Of a stretch of DNA of 64,000 nt, positions 45,335-56,071 are shown piece after piece. This stretch comes from Strongylocentrotus purpuratus. Its lineage: Eukaryota > Echinodermata > Echinoidea > Camarodonta > Strongylocentrotidae. Location of the stretch: assembly GCF_000002235.5 (NCBI RefSeq), contig NW_022145604.1, positions 799,597 through 863,596 on the forward strand, in the 5' to 3' direction. Each line of letters begins with the position of its first letter. The stretch's first letter is position 1. Below the pieces are notes generated by a model. That model searched no databases. It saw only the letters and a list, made by a program, of their open reading frames with translations, and was not told where the DNA came from. Both the position numbers and the translations under genes were made by a program.

Positions 45335-45780
45335 CAGCTGAAGCCGGACAACACGGGCTCCGAGTCTATTCGTTATCCGTTTTTTTTTTACCGTTAATTT
45401 TTATTACGCTATCATGATAACAATCTGGTAAGAGAAATTCTTTACAAACCTATGCATTTATTATTCTATTGAAGGTTACTGTTAGGAACGAATATAATAC
45501 AACCTGTCAAGCCCGAATACCAATCAACAGTGTACCCCTCCGAGGGTTACCCCTCTGCCCACCCCCCTCAATTGATTGATACCCCTGGCTACGATCATAT
45601 GACACCCCTTATATATATTGATTGAGTACATGGCGCCGGTCTGGCTCTCCTTTCAAGGTCAATACAGACTGGACATTGAAACGCCACTCCCTTTCTACTT
45701 TTTGTCTTTAAAACCATGATCATATCATATAGTTTCATACCTTATAGTTTCTTACTCTTGTGCAATGATATATTTTTCAC
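45335..45780. other. Noncoding, nothing recognised
   Basis: No supported feature. Confidence 0.4.
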
Positions 45781-45842
45781 CCCCCCCCCCCTCTCTCTCT
45801 CTCACTTTCTCTCCTTCTTCTCCTTCTCCTTCTTCTTATTCT
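45781..45842. repeat. C run with CT/CTT microsatellite
   Basis: A run of about 10 C, then CT and CTT repeats. Confidence 0.8.
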
Positions 45843-46030
45843 TGTTTAACTGTTACCTTATGTTAATGTGTCGTGGTTGTTGATATTGTCAATTTGTAAA
45901 AGTTGCTTACTTATATTTTAATTTTCTGTTTGTATTTGTTGTATATGAGGGCTTTGTAACCAAACTGATAATTATTTGCATATTAACCTCTTTTGACATA
46001 TTTGTTCTGCTTGATTGAAATAATATAAAA
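45843..46030 (+). mobile_element. Possible retroposon 3' tail
   Basis: T-rich sequence ending GATTGAAATAATATAAAAAT immediately before the LINE fragment; resembles a LINE 3' untranslated end. Weak. Confidence 0.25.
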
Positions 46031-46039
46031 ATAATTTGA

Positions 46040-46417
46040 TTGGATAAGAAAAGGAAATGTCAAAGCCATATGATGGTGAAAAGACGCTGTACCCAAATAC
46101 CCAAATCGTATTACTTAACTATGAGTACTTTACTATTGTATCATTTTCGCCTTCCAATAAAACTCAACATACATGAATATAAACTAATTAATCAAAACAG
46201 ACGAAATAAGATTGGCGGAGGTGTAGCGATGTATATCTCCAATCATTTTAACTTTGATATAATTCCGCAATTTAATTATATGACAGATGCTCTCGAGTCC
46301 GTCTTTATTGAAATTAAATTACCCAAAAAAAAGAACATTATTGCTGGCCTTCTTACTATTGCCTTCCGACCCCTCCCAGTGAATTTCTTTCTTTCCTCTC
46401 TAAAGAAATACAAATAG
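46040..46417 (+). pseudogene. LINE endonuclease middle fragment
   Basis: The frame (opening at TTG, so not a true start) reads INQNRRNKIGGGVAMYISNH near residue 53, then ALESVFIEIKLPKKKNIIAG near 84. In LINE endonucleases the GGGVA(M/L)Y strand and the E...IEI...(I/V)G run lie between the SETWL glutamate motif and YRPP. The next residues, where YRPPN is expected, read TIAFRPLPVNFFLSSLKKYK, and the frame then ends. Both catalytic ends are missing. Confidence 0.65.
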
Positions 46418-46579
46418 ACTACCTATTACGTGGCACTACTCTTACCTTCCCATCCTTCTCATCCTTTTTTGTGTTTCATCACATGCTTCTTTTTTTTTCT
46501 TTTCTTTTCTTTTCTTTTATTGTCATCTATTTTATTTTTCTATCGTTCATTATACGCTTGTACAAAATACTATTGGACC

Positions 46580-46870
46580 ATCTTAGGCGTGTGTCCGGTT
46601 TTCGTGTGTTGTTCCCGGAGAGTCTCCGGACGCGCGGGTTCGGCTGCCTATGCCGGATCTTTGTGTTTCTTTTGTCGGGGCCTGTTCGGTGCGCAATATT
46701 TTATGTTGCTCGTTGCTAGGTCGGACAGACCTTGAGCTTGCTCGACCTGGCAACGGCAGACTGTTGTACGCTAAATGGGCCTTGGCGGGGGGGACCCGGG
46801 GATCTGGCGCGGGCGAGTGGGCTCGTGCGTCTCTGGTCTCTCTGGGAGCGGACATGTGTAGAATTTGATG
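46580..46870. other. GC-rich block inside LINE 3' region
   Basis: About 290 bp is strikingly GC-rich (CCGGACGCGCGGGTTCGGC, GGCGGGGGGGACCCGGGG) within AT-rich flanks. Frames are open on both strands because stop codons are scarce at this composition. It contains inverted segments (GCTAGGTCGGACAGACC; CTCCGG/CCGGAG near 46,615-46,630). Function unknown. Confidence 0.5.
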
Positions 46871-47175
46871 CACGTTGATGATGGTCCATTATTTAATTTA
46901 TACTGGGAATCTCGCTCAACAAGCCTAGCTTTTCTGAGATTCCCTTTTTTCCCCTCTCAGTTAAATCAAGCAATTTAAAATATGTTGTTTAATTCTCAAA
47001 CATAAATGTACTTTGTAAACTTATTTGATTACGAACATACTTGTCAGTTTTTCGTTACTTGTATAATTCATTTGTTCTATTATATATTGTATTACTGTAT
47101 GGTTTATATATGTCATTTAATTTGTGGATATTTGAGTGGAAAATAAATAAATCAAATCAAATCAAATCAAATCAA

Positions 47176-47960
47176 ACATGAAATGACACCACATCTGAGA
47201 AGGTTTTGTAGTGACTACCTTTTCACACCTCTACTCTTTGATAATTTGGTGAAAGAGAAATCCACCACGACTTAAAAGTTTGTTCAAACACGACATTTCA
47301 TATTGTTACATTTTCATGGTCTCCAATGACTAAGTAATGGCGGGTTCATAACATGAGTATGAACCCCTCCGCCATATTTTGTTCATATTACAACAAGCAG
47401 AGAATTTGTAGCACAATCAAGCTTGTGTTTCTCTCCCTTCGTTGCTGTAATTTTTCTAACACTTTCTTGTTCTTTATCGATGTGCATGACCTTAAGAATT
47501 CGATATCACAACATAACATCATTATTATTAGGGTTCGAATTACTTTTTTAGAATTTCTCCATTTCATATTCAACAATGTAGGCCTAGTCGTCTATCACAT
47601 CTCTTTCTCTCCCTTTCTCTCTCTTTCTCTCCACATACTTACCAGTTTATTTTTCTCTATACCTCTTACTATATATTCCCTACGTTTCCAACATTCATAT
47701 CCCCTTCTCTTTATCTTTCTTTCCCTTAACGCATGATAAGACACGATTTTATAAGTTTAGTTCTCCACTTTTAATCCGCCCTTATTTTAATAAGTTCAGT
47801 TTAATAAATTGCCATGCCTTTAATAGGACGACCTGGTTTCATGTATGTAAATACAATAAAATAATGATTTCCACTGAATTCCCACTGTGTTTGAAATCAA
47901 TATCATTAAGGCCCGATATGGAGCGAGAGAATACACATACGCATAAATAATACTAATACA
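47176..47960. other. Noncoding, nothing recognised
   Basis: A CT-rich stretch near 47,600-47,720 explains the open frame at 47,353-47,736. No gene supported. Confidence 0.4.
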
Positions 47961-48025
47961 AACGTTACATATAAAGCGCTTACCACCGAAGTCTCTAAGC
48001 GCTATAACAAACAGAATAGACTGAT
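47945..48025. repeat. TATAAAGCGC hairpin-type dispersed repeat
   Basis: AATAATACTAATAC, then TATAAAGCGCTTA (47,970-47,982), then TAAGCGCTATAAC about 15 bases on. It is the fullest copy of the repeat also seen near 23,596. Confidence 0.55.
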
Positions 48026-50839
48026 CAACAATGACATATTAAACAAAACAAAAAGTGCAAATACACCTCCAAAGTACAATACATATGAAATACACATCAA
48101 TGTGAACTGAGTATTAAAGTTAATCATCAAAATCATATATAGCAACGACACAAGTAAAACACAAGTTGTTTAAAACAAAAATCACACCCGCCTTTCCACT
48201 CGGTTTATGGAAAGATCGCATAAAGGAAGACGTAATATCATGTACAAAAAAAAATCGCCATATTGTACACAGGAGCGTTTTACATGTAGATCATGTATTC
48301 CGAAGGAGGGGGAGGGAGGGGGTGGGTGGATAATTCATTAATTTCCTTTTCTTTGGTTTCTATTGAATTATTTATGCATACGTGAGGAAAATATGCACCC
48401 GTCCCTGTTTCAACATTTATATAATATAGTATAGACTGGAAGCTAAAGCTAGATTTGTTTAGAAACCCGTTTAAACATCTTTCTTGAGGGCGGATAAGAA
48501 GAGGAGATGGCTTGCCTGGAAATGAAGCAAAGCAAGGCTAATGATGCATTTATACGTGAATCTTCTTTCTCTGGGAGATATGTTTTATGATGATCTTGTG
48601 AGTGGCGTCACAAATCTGTGTTTATCATGTCTGGATATTTTTGAAATTTCGCATAATATGAGAGATCATGAAATCATTAAATGCCGCACAAATAATCTCC
48701 CTGTGCCATATCGCATTTATCATGGCATACATATCAGCAAGGTAGTCAGCAATATGTTCATGTTTCTATTGTGTAGATGACTTTTACCGGTGTAAGAAAC
48801 CAAGAACGGAAATGTGTCATTTCGCAAAGGTATCGTGGTTCACAAAGCAATTTATCCGTCAATGGATTACAATTAATGTATTTTGTTTTGTGCTTAATTG
48901 CGCGTGTGGCAACCGAGCGATCGTGTAGCCTAAGAAGAAGAACGACCTTTTATTAAACAATGTAAAGGTTTACATTCATTTCTTTAACAATGAATAACTA
49001 AGCTTCCATTGCCCTTTTCCGCATTTGTGACGTTATAAAACATTTTGATATTTTACATGATCAGAAACTCATGCCTGCCTCCCACACAAATGTGTTTTTT
49101 GTTGTTTATCTGTTCAATACTGCGGTAAGGGATATTCATTTTTAATGAGTCTCTGTCAGATGATTCCCTGGATAAAAAGGAATAGAGAGAGAGTTTAATA
49201 GTCTCCCTATTCTACACAACATTTAATAAATCTTTTTTTGTTAAATATCGCCGTTTTAAACTGATCAGGAAAAGTTCATCTCATTTGGAAGGAGCCGATA
49301 TGTTCCTAGATGGAGCGATGTCATGTTGAAACATTGTAGAATGGAGGACTGGTAATCATGAAGTGGGGGTAAACCTGTCTGAAGAGTGACGAGTAAGTGA
49401 GGGGGTAGTGATGATCGCATTCAGCCGTAGGGATTTCTCGCAAGAGCACAGACACGCTTCTCATAGAGAAGGTATGTTAGGATGTTCTATTTCTATTTTT
49501 TTGTTTTCGTTTAGCGAACGAGCAGTGATAAGAGTGACTTATATTAATGTTGTAAGCCTACGGATCGTTATCAACTGATTATTTCTTGCAAATTGGAGAG
49601 GGGGTAGTTGCACATGTCATTGTCCCTCCATCATCCGTTTGGGTAGGGGATGTATACCCCTAACCTCCTCGATTTACGCCCGTGTAATCATGAAAGGCCA
49701 GAGCGACCGGTAATACGATAGAAAAACAATATGAACACTCTAGCCGGGGTAGAACACCCCAGCAGCGTGCACTGTTCTTTAATATAGCTTCTAATTGAGT
49801 CACAAGTCGTTAGTTTTCCCCTTGACCTCTCAATATCTTTGAAATGAAAATGAATAAAGACAGTAGAGTAATTGTTAAGCGCCAACAAGGAATTCAACAA
49901 GACCGACAACCTCTATTAAGAGTTATTGGACGGTAAAACTAATTAGGGGAAATATTGCTTATGTCATTAACCATTTTGCTACATTAACTTTCACGATGGG
50001 TTTTCATTAAGCATGAAACGTCTATAGCTGCATTGTATATTAGTCTCATAGCTGCGTAGCCTTTTATGTAGAACGTGATGATTATGAAGGCCGAGAAAAA
50101 TTTTGTCAAATTATGAGTACTTAGTCGTCAAGCTCCAATTTTTAACTTCATATAATGTAAAGAGTGACTTCAAATTAGCTTCATTTCCGTTCCAGACTCC
50201 AGTGTTTACATCTCATTGAAATTAATTTGATCTAATAAAGTAAGTCGCCCGTATAATATTATACATTATGAATGGACGGAGGAATACTCTTGTGAACAAT
50301 CGCAGCAGTCATAAATTGCTTCGACTGGAGAGAATAATAGCTTGATATTTATTAATAAAAAAAATTGACCTCTTATTGATTCAATAAACCAGCTTGTGCA
50401 AGACTCGTTATGGAGACCTCGGAGAGAATGCATTGTGATGTGACCTCTTGCTTTATTTCATAGCTCATATCCGCATGCAATGTAGTTTGAATCAGAGTAT
50501 AGTATTTTTCTTTGAATTTAGCTACGGCAGGCATTAATTTATTTACGGAAACTGCAATCATGTCTAATAGCAATTATAACTCTATATCCGAAGCACTTTA
50601 CGAGATGCGTTATAAAACTGTAATTTAACTATAACTACCAGGACACAAAGCCTAGTGTAAATGGCGTTGTAAAGTACTTTTTTTTTAAATATCTTGTTAT
50701 TTGTCATCATTCATAATTACTAAGTTTTTTTCCCTCATAAATTATATCTGGCTCAAGACTTTTTAAGAACATAAATCGCATACCAGAGTATAAGTCCAAG
50801 TTTAAAATATAACTAAATTTTACAATGTAATTGACTTTT
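48026..50839. other. Noncoding; G-quadruplex motif at 48,306
   Basis: About 2.8 kb of unique-looking DNA. GGGGGAGGGAGGGGGTGGG near 48,308-48,326 meets the G-quadruplex pattern. Short frames at 48,541-48,780 (plus), 49,688-49,909 and 50,373-50,573 (minus) carry no recognisable domain. Confidence 0.45.
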
Positions 50840-51174
50840 TTCTACAACAATAAACTATCAATGTTCTGTAGATTTGTGACGTCCCTTGAGAGACCATTGT
50901 TGTTGTTGGTAATAGTTTAATGGCGTTCATTAAGTATTGAATATATACGCCATATCTTCAGTTTTGTAAGAAAATCAGTTATACATAAGAAAACTGAGAA
51001 TAAAGATGTGTAATGATATAATTAATAAGTCAGTAACGCAATTTATTAGGAGTCTCTGGATGGTTTTCAACTGAGAGACCATTGATGAGAGCAACCAGTG
51101 GCATGATCGGCCTGCCATAGCTCAATTCCAACTTAAGTCGATCTTAGTCTTTGTGAAACACCCCCCCCCCCCCC
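50840..51174. mobile_element. Foldback element, family A copy 2
   Basis: Core ACAATAAACTATCAA and CCCTTGAGAGACCATTG near 50,850-50,900, right arm GAGCAACCAGTGGCATGATC near 51,095 and end CTTAGTCTTTGTGAAACA followed by a 14-base C run. It is the uninterrupted counterpart of the copy at 829-1497: here the right arm runs straight through the site where copy 1 carries the TTAA MITE. The left arm is not recognisable. Confidence 0.6.
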
Positions 51175-51247
51175 ACTTTCAGGTCAGATTCAATACTGTT
51201 CATATCTACTGTAGATAACTGACATGAAATCAGATAAAATAAATAAA

Positions 51248-51290
51248 AAAATAATATGGTTATTTATATAGCGCCGGTATCCGTCAGCTT
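51248..51290. repeat. TATATAGCGC repeat, first half
   Basis: A/T-rich run then TATATAGCGC (51,265-51,274); the second half of the hairpin pattern is not clear. Confidence 0.4.
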
Positions 51291-51499
51291 TTAAAGTTTT
51301 GTTGTCTCATTTTCAGCATTTAAAGTTGCTTATTTCAAGAACATGGATTACTTTGATGATGAAGCATACGAGGGCTTATATTAACACCATGTGATGGGAT
51401 TCTCATGAACTTGGAATGGATTAGATCGTTCTCAGCTGTGTATCAGGGTGTAGGTAAATCGGAAGACTCACTGCGTTAACACAGGCGTGTTGACGTGGG

Positions 51500-51715
51500 G
51501 GTGATGTGGTCTAGTGGATAAAATCCCCGGACTGTGAACCACGAGGCACGGAATTCGAATCCCTGTCGCAGCACAACGGTCCGTTGGCAAGACAGTTATC
51601 AGCATCTGCAAGACTCTATCCAGGTGTAGTAAGTGGGTACCTGGTATGATTCAATTTTGAATGCACTAAGCGCCAAAGTAATTGGAGCTTCTGTCGTGAT
51701 AATAATGATTAGAAC
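51500..51715 (+). mobile_element. tRNA-derived SINE, best-preserved copy
   Basis: The tRNA-like head has box A GATGTGGTCTAGTGGAT and box B GAATTCGAATCCC (about 51,551), with an anticodon-like TGTGAAC. The body CAGGTGTAGTAAGTGGGTAC then CTGGTATGATT (about 51,621-51,651) matches the copies at 2,400 and 11,551. The end has CACTAAGCGCC and a GATAATAATGATT tail. Internal Pol III promoter boxes look intact, but it depends on LINE enzymes for movement. Confidence 0.75.
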
Positions 51716-52047
51716 ATAATGAGCTGTACGTTATACATGAAAAGAATCCCATTTTTTTCATTCATACCATGCATCTCCTTTCCCCGGGACAGAACGGCTA
51801 CAAGAATACTCAAGATTCATGCTAAGAAAGTGTCTTCATCATTTTCATGGTGGCAAGAATATTTGTAAGCTAATAAACATGTCTCTCCAAGTTTTATCGA
51901 TAGTATTGATTTATGTCAAACGAATGTGACTTTTGCACCCACATACTTTTCCGCGGTGTCTTGATACATGTATGATCGAATGCGTTTGTTTGCATGCGTA
52001 GTGTGTGTGCGCAAGTATGTTTGAGTGGGTTTGTGCACGGTATACTG
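51716..52047. other. Noncoding, nothing recognised
   Basis: A mixed TG-rich stretch near 51,985-52,035. No gene. Confidence 0.4.
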
Positions 52048-52445
52048 TACAGTGCGTCCCAGAAAAAAACGAAACCGAGAAATATCGATGTTTTATCATA
52101 ACTCACATTTATAATTAATAAATGACACATATTTGGAAAACTTAGATCCTCCTCTTTTATTTGATGCAACTCATATGATGCATATTTCACGCATGAGTGA
52201 TTAAAATGAATTTGAAGAAAGGAAACCAACAATTCATTTGGCGGACGGTATCTGAATTTCAAAGAGAAAATCACAGTTCTGGGAAGTTGAGTTTTTGCCC
52301 TTTCATATGACACCTCAATCAGGAAAAATGAGCAAGGAATGACAAAGTTCTGTTTGTCTAAAGTAGTGCTTGCATTTCCATAATTTTATCAAACGAATTC
52401 GTTTTCACTGGCTGCCTGCCGTAGCAACAAGCAGAATTGACAACA
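52048..52445. mobile_element. Tc1/mariner-like element end
   Basis: TACAGTGCGTCCCAGAAAAA and ACGAAACCG is a typical Tc1/mariner terminal repeat including the TA target. The matching inverted end was not found in the following 700 bp, so the extent is uncertain and this is a single-ended remnant. The 139-codon minus-strand frame across it is not transposase-like. Confidence 0.45.
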
Positions 52446-52528
52446 GACTTAACTCCGTTTCGTTGACAATCAGACATACATGAATTCTTTCGTCTACGGC
52501 TGATTGTCAACGAAACGGAGTTGAGTCT
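52445..52528. repeat. Hairpin with 29-bp arms
   Basis: AGACTTAACTCCGTTTCGTT plus GACAATCAG (52,445-52,473) pairs with 52,500-52,528 with a single mismatch, loop 26 bases. Confidence 0.85.
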
Positions 52529-53190
52529 TTTTGAACTCTGTATGGATAGTTTTGTTTATTCATTCAGTTTAGTAGTACACTGTAGATCAGTTGCTACTAT
52601 ACAGATATACTGTATGATGCACTTTTTCTTAGATATATATAATAATAATAATAATACATAAGATTTATAAAGCGCCACTTGACAGTCAAATGATTAAGGT
52701 GCAGCTTGTGCAAAAGATGAAAAATGCATACATGATACATTTATACAAAGTGCGATAGGAAAGGTACAGACATGAAAAGGTTATGGTAATCAATTATAAG
52801 CTAAATTAAACAGATATTTCTTAAGATATATATGCTTTCATCTGCTAAAAAAAGGGGGATGGCTAGGTTAGGTTGAAAAAAAATTAGCAAACCCTCAACG
52901 GTGAAAGTAGACCTTGCCATTCCTCTTATTCTGTATCCCGAAGTAGTGTTGGCAAAATTATGATGATTGGAAAAGGCATTTGTGAATGCATTTTACTCTA
53001 GGAGAAAATCCATACCCCATTTCGTTGCGGTATTTCCCAATCTTCCACGAAATATGTTAGCCTGTTTTTGTCTTTTCATTTCTTTCATTCAATATCATTG
53101 TGGAGTATATACCTACTCAAACCGAGACTGTGGTTCAACTTGGAATGAGTGTATACGTTTATCAATGTTACAATTTTTCAAAAAATTGTT
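52529..53190. other. Noncoding; another TATAAAGCGC repeat
   Basis: AATAATAATAATAATACATA then TATAAAGCGC (52,666-52,675), with a degenerate partner ATTAAGGTGCAGC near 52,693. Otherwise AT-rich. The 107-codon plus-strand frame 52,967-53,290 is partly antisense tRNA and is not a gene. Confidence 0.5.
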
Positions 53191-53194
53191 AAAA
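53191..53194 (-). terminator. Pol III terminator of tRNA-Ala
   Basis: TTTT on the minus strand about 16 bases past the tRNA 3' end, with a second T run about 10 bases further on. Confidence 0.65.
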
Positions 53195-53210
53195 GTATAC
53201 CATTTTGATC

Positions 53211-53282
53211 TGGAGATATCGGGGATTGAACCCGAGGCCTCTCACATGCGAAGCGAGCGCTCTACCACTGAGCTATATCCCC
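53211..53282 (-). tRNA. tRNA-Ala (anticodon CGC)
   Basis: A 72-base minus-strand cloverleaf. The acceptor GGGGATA pairs with TATCTCC (one G-T), discriminator A, D arm GCTC/GAGC, anticodon stem CTCGC/GTGAG with loop TTCGCAT (anticodon CGC, codon GCG), and a T arm TCGGG/CCCGA that is fully paired around TTCAATC. Boxes A and B are intact and there is no intron. G3-T70, the alanyl-tRNA synthetase identity pair, is present. A SINE tail lies only a few bases upstream of the 5' end. Confidence 0.92.
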
Positions 53283-53284
53283 GC

Positions 53285-53541
53285 CTATAATAATAATAAT
53301 AACAATAATAATAACGTTTTATTTACCCAGGGTAGCCACTTCAGTTATGAAACTGCTTTTCCAGCGGGCCCTGCATAACATAATATGTTATTACTACCCT
53401 TCTCCAATCTAATATGATGAGCGCCTAGCTAGAAGGCAGAAGGTACCATTGTTTTAAGTCTTTGGTATGACTCGGCCGGGGTTCGAACCCACGACCTCCC
53501 GTTCATGAGGCGGGCGCTCTAACGACTGAGCCACCATGTCT
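53285..53541 (-). mobile_element. tRNA-derived SINE next to tRNA-Ala
   Basis: On the minus strand a tRNA-like head GACATGGTGGCTCAGTCGTT (53,540 downward) has box B GGTTCGAACCC, a CAT anticodon-like loop and an acceptor that pairs with one mismatch. A body with TGGTACCTTCTGCCTTCTAG and GGCGCTCATC follows, then CCCTGGGTAAATAAAACG and a tail of TTA repeats to 53,285. It differs from the family at 51,500. Its 3' tail ends directly at the tRNA-Ala gene's upstream side. Confidence 0.75.
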
Positions 53542-53607
53542 ATACATAGACTGTGACTGTGATTTAACTAATTGGGGGGGGGGATCCTGGTACACCGGTC
53601 TTTATTT
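53542..53607. other. Short spacer with G run
   Basis: A G run of 9-10 near 53,574-53,583. Confidence 0.4.
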
Positions 53608-53835
53608 CTCTCTCTCTCTTTCTCTATCTCTCTCTCGCTCTCGCTCTCTCCCTCTTTCTATCTTTTTTTCTCTGTCTGTCTACCTGTCTCTGTCTCTGTT
53701 TCTTTCTCTCCCTCTCTGTCTCTCTCTGTCTCTTTCCTTTTTGTCTAGTTTCTCTACCCCCACCCCCATCTCTCTCTTTCTCTCTCCCCCTCTCTCTCTC
53801 CCTCCCTCACTCTCCCTCCTTATCCCACCCCTCTA
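53608..53835. repeat. Long CT microsatellite
   Basis: About 230 bp of interrupted CT, CTGT and C-rich repeats. Confidence 0.9.
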
Positions 53836-54370
53836 TCTCGAGTAGAGTAAAAGTTGTTTTTTCTATTTTTCATTCTAGGGTCTACATTAAAATCTAGATT
53901 GAATCACCACTCACAGGTGCAGCATTACATAGTGACAAAGAGGGCCGTAGGTATATGGTTGCATATTGAGTCTCTGGTCTGTTTCAAATCCTCGGTCAAT
54001 AACAATCATTCCAAATGTTTTGTATATTGTACTTTCTATAAGATATTCATTGTGTAGTCATGTTGTTTGCAGTTCATTCATTATACATTCCTTTAATATT
54101 AAACTCAAACATAATCAAATGAAAAAATAATAATCTGGCATTTTTTTCTGACAACATATTGTCTGTTCTAAAATATCAAGTTGATGAATAGATTAAACAG
54201 GTAATTTTTTTCCCATTACGACGAAAGAAGCGGTGTGAGAAATCGTTTTACATTTTGTCAAGGCTTTTACCCGAATTTGTGTTATTAACCGTTACTATGA
54301 ATCTTGAAATAGTTGTTCAAAATTGTCACTCAAACATTACACACAATTCTTGCCTCAAGCACCTAATGTG
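53836..54370. other. Noncoding, nothing recognised
   Basis: AT-rich; no supported gene. Confidence 0.4.
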
Positions 54371-54377
54371 CAGCATG

Positions 54378-54456
54378 GTAGGACACACGCCCACACACGC
54401 ACACACACGCCCACACGCACGCACACAAGCATACACACACACGCACGCGCACCCGC
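54378..54456. repeat. CA/CACG microsatellite
   Basis: Interrupted ACACACGC repeats. Frames of His/Thr/Arg or Val/Cys composition over it are artefacts. Confidence 0.85.
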
Positions 54457-55829
54457 AATACATGTATATGTATGTGTATGGGTGCGGTGCGTAATAAGGG
54501 AGGCGACCAAAACTTTGGACAAAAGTTCTAAAGGCCCAAATATCGCCATAAAGTACACTTTATTTAGGCCACATCTTGATACTGTTGAGATCTACCAAGC
54601 ACAACAACTCCCTCAAGTAAGATGTTCTTTTACAGGAGAGGAAAATGAGAAAGAATGAGTACCACCCTATTACAAGAACTCAACATCCTCTTTCAATAAT
54701 CCACCCCATTCGGTCGTGATAGGTCGTGATAAGACTTGACATCCATTGATGTATGGTGCATCTCCTGGTATTTTAATAGGTCCTGCTGACAACTCAATTC
54801 AGCTTATCTTCCCGTCAAAATCCGGTCTTCCATTAACGTCCTGTCTCCCCAGCGATAATACCTTGTTTTCATAGCAGTCCTTCGCCGAATCTTTAGTCTT
54901 ATCACTTTTGAAATGGGATTATGCTCTAATGAGCACTCTGTGCAGTCAAGCCGGTAAGGTATACCGTGCGACCTTGGACATCAAGTATAATCTTCGCTGT
55001 CACAATATCAGAAAATAGTATTGACATCACATCGTAAAGATGATCAATCACTTTGGTAGACGTAATAAGAAAAGGGATTGAAAATTATCAATTGATATTC
55101 TCATACTGTTCCACTTGAATCACAATACAGATACATTATGATCTTTCGTCCACTTTTCGAAATGGATTTTAGCTTAAGTAATACTTAAATAATGTTCCAC
55201 TTGCGTCGGAAGACACAATTTATGATTATTATTTCATCTGTATTTTAGCAAATATATATTGAACAAAAAACATCCAGGCTACTTTTACTGCTCATCTCTG
55301 CTTGCGCATTGCACACCTTACAGGGAAAAAGCCTCTACCTTTTTTAAAGAGAAACAATAGCAGCTCAGCTAAATAAATATCGTTCTTGTGGGAGAAAAGA
55401 GAACAATATAGCCCCAAAGCAGAATAAAGCTACCACCGAAATGCAATGAAAAGATAAAAACAATCCACATTGGTCGCTAATAATTGGAAATCAAAATCAA
55501 GTTCTTCGTACTTGACTTAACGCTGTTACATGTCAGGTAATGTTATCGTCATTTGAACTGAACAACTAGACTAACCTTGGTATACCAAGAGCTCTTATTT
55601 TGACAGAAGTGAACCCTGAAGTACATTAAGCTAGCTAATCCCTCTCCCGAACCTCTCATGTATCTCAGATCCTTTACAATATCATCACCAAGTACAGGAT
55701 CATCATATCTTTAGACAAACATCACCAGAGAGCTAAAGTTGCCAATGTGTCGCCGAGAGATCGACCTGATCACTTCGTATAATTGAATATCAATAGCATC
55801 ACTTGACCTCGTTTCTTGTCTTTCATACA
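54457..55829. other. Noncoding upstream flank of candidate exon
   Basis: About 1.4 kb of unique-looking DNA without repeats or reading frames of note. Confidence 0.4.
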
Positions 55830-56071
55830 GGCCCTAGCTGCAGTGGAGCCGTTTTCTCGCCGACTCTATCGAGCACTTCTACCTGATCTCACCAGCGCAA
55901 GGAGCTGATCGTCTGCTGCGATTGAGAGCAACTTCTTTTGTTATCAAACAATTTTACCTGAAATTCGAGGCTTTCTGTCGTTACAGTGACACTGTGGATT
56001 TTTTTCGGATCGAAATCGTTTAGACGTCGATTTTTGCAAACATAGTCTGCAGAAAAATTCGTCCGTTTCTG
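55830..56071 (+). other. Candidate 5' noncoding exon with splice donor
   Basis: About 240 bp of GC-richer sequence contains no ATG and ends in a consensus donor TTTCTG|GTAAGTTG at 56,071/56,072. Absence of ATG, higher GC and a strong donor are typical of a first untranslated exon. The 5' limit is arbitrary (no clear TATA). Coding exons would lie downstream, perhaps outside the window; none is convincingly seen. Inference. Confidence 0.3.

Larger units (their letters stand above)
46031..47175 (+). mobile_element. LINE fragment with AAATC tail
   Basis: A piece of LINE endonuclease (to about 46,390) is followed by T-rich sequence, a GC-rich block (46,580-46,870), an AT-rich 3' region and a tail AAATAAATAAATC then AAATC repeats (47,140-47,175). 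The reverse transcriptase is absent between endonuclease and tail. It may be one deleted LINE, or a LINE fragment beside another element's 3' end. Confidence 0.6.

Noticed and set aside
51894-52313. 139-codon minus-strand frame at the mariner-like end, possible transposase
   Set aside because: No DD(E/D) pattern or helix-turn-helix resemblance; it begins outside and runs through the terminal repeat.
53470-53541. Second tRNA gene (Met, CAT anticodon) beside tRNA-Ala
   Set aside because: Acceptor mismatch and weak T stem, and it continues into a SINE body with a TTA tail, so it is the head of a SINE.
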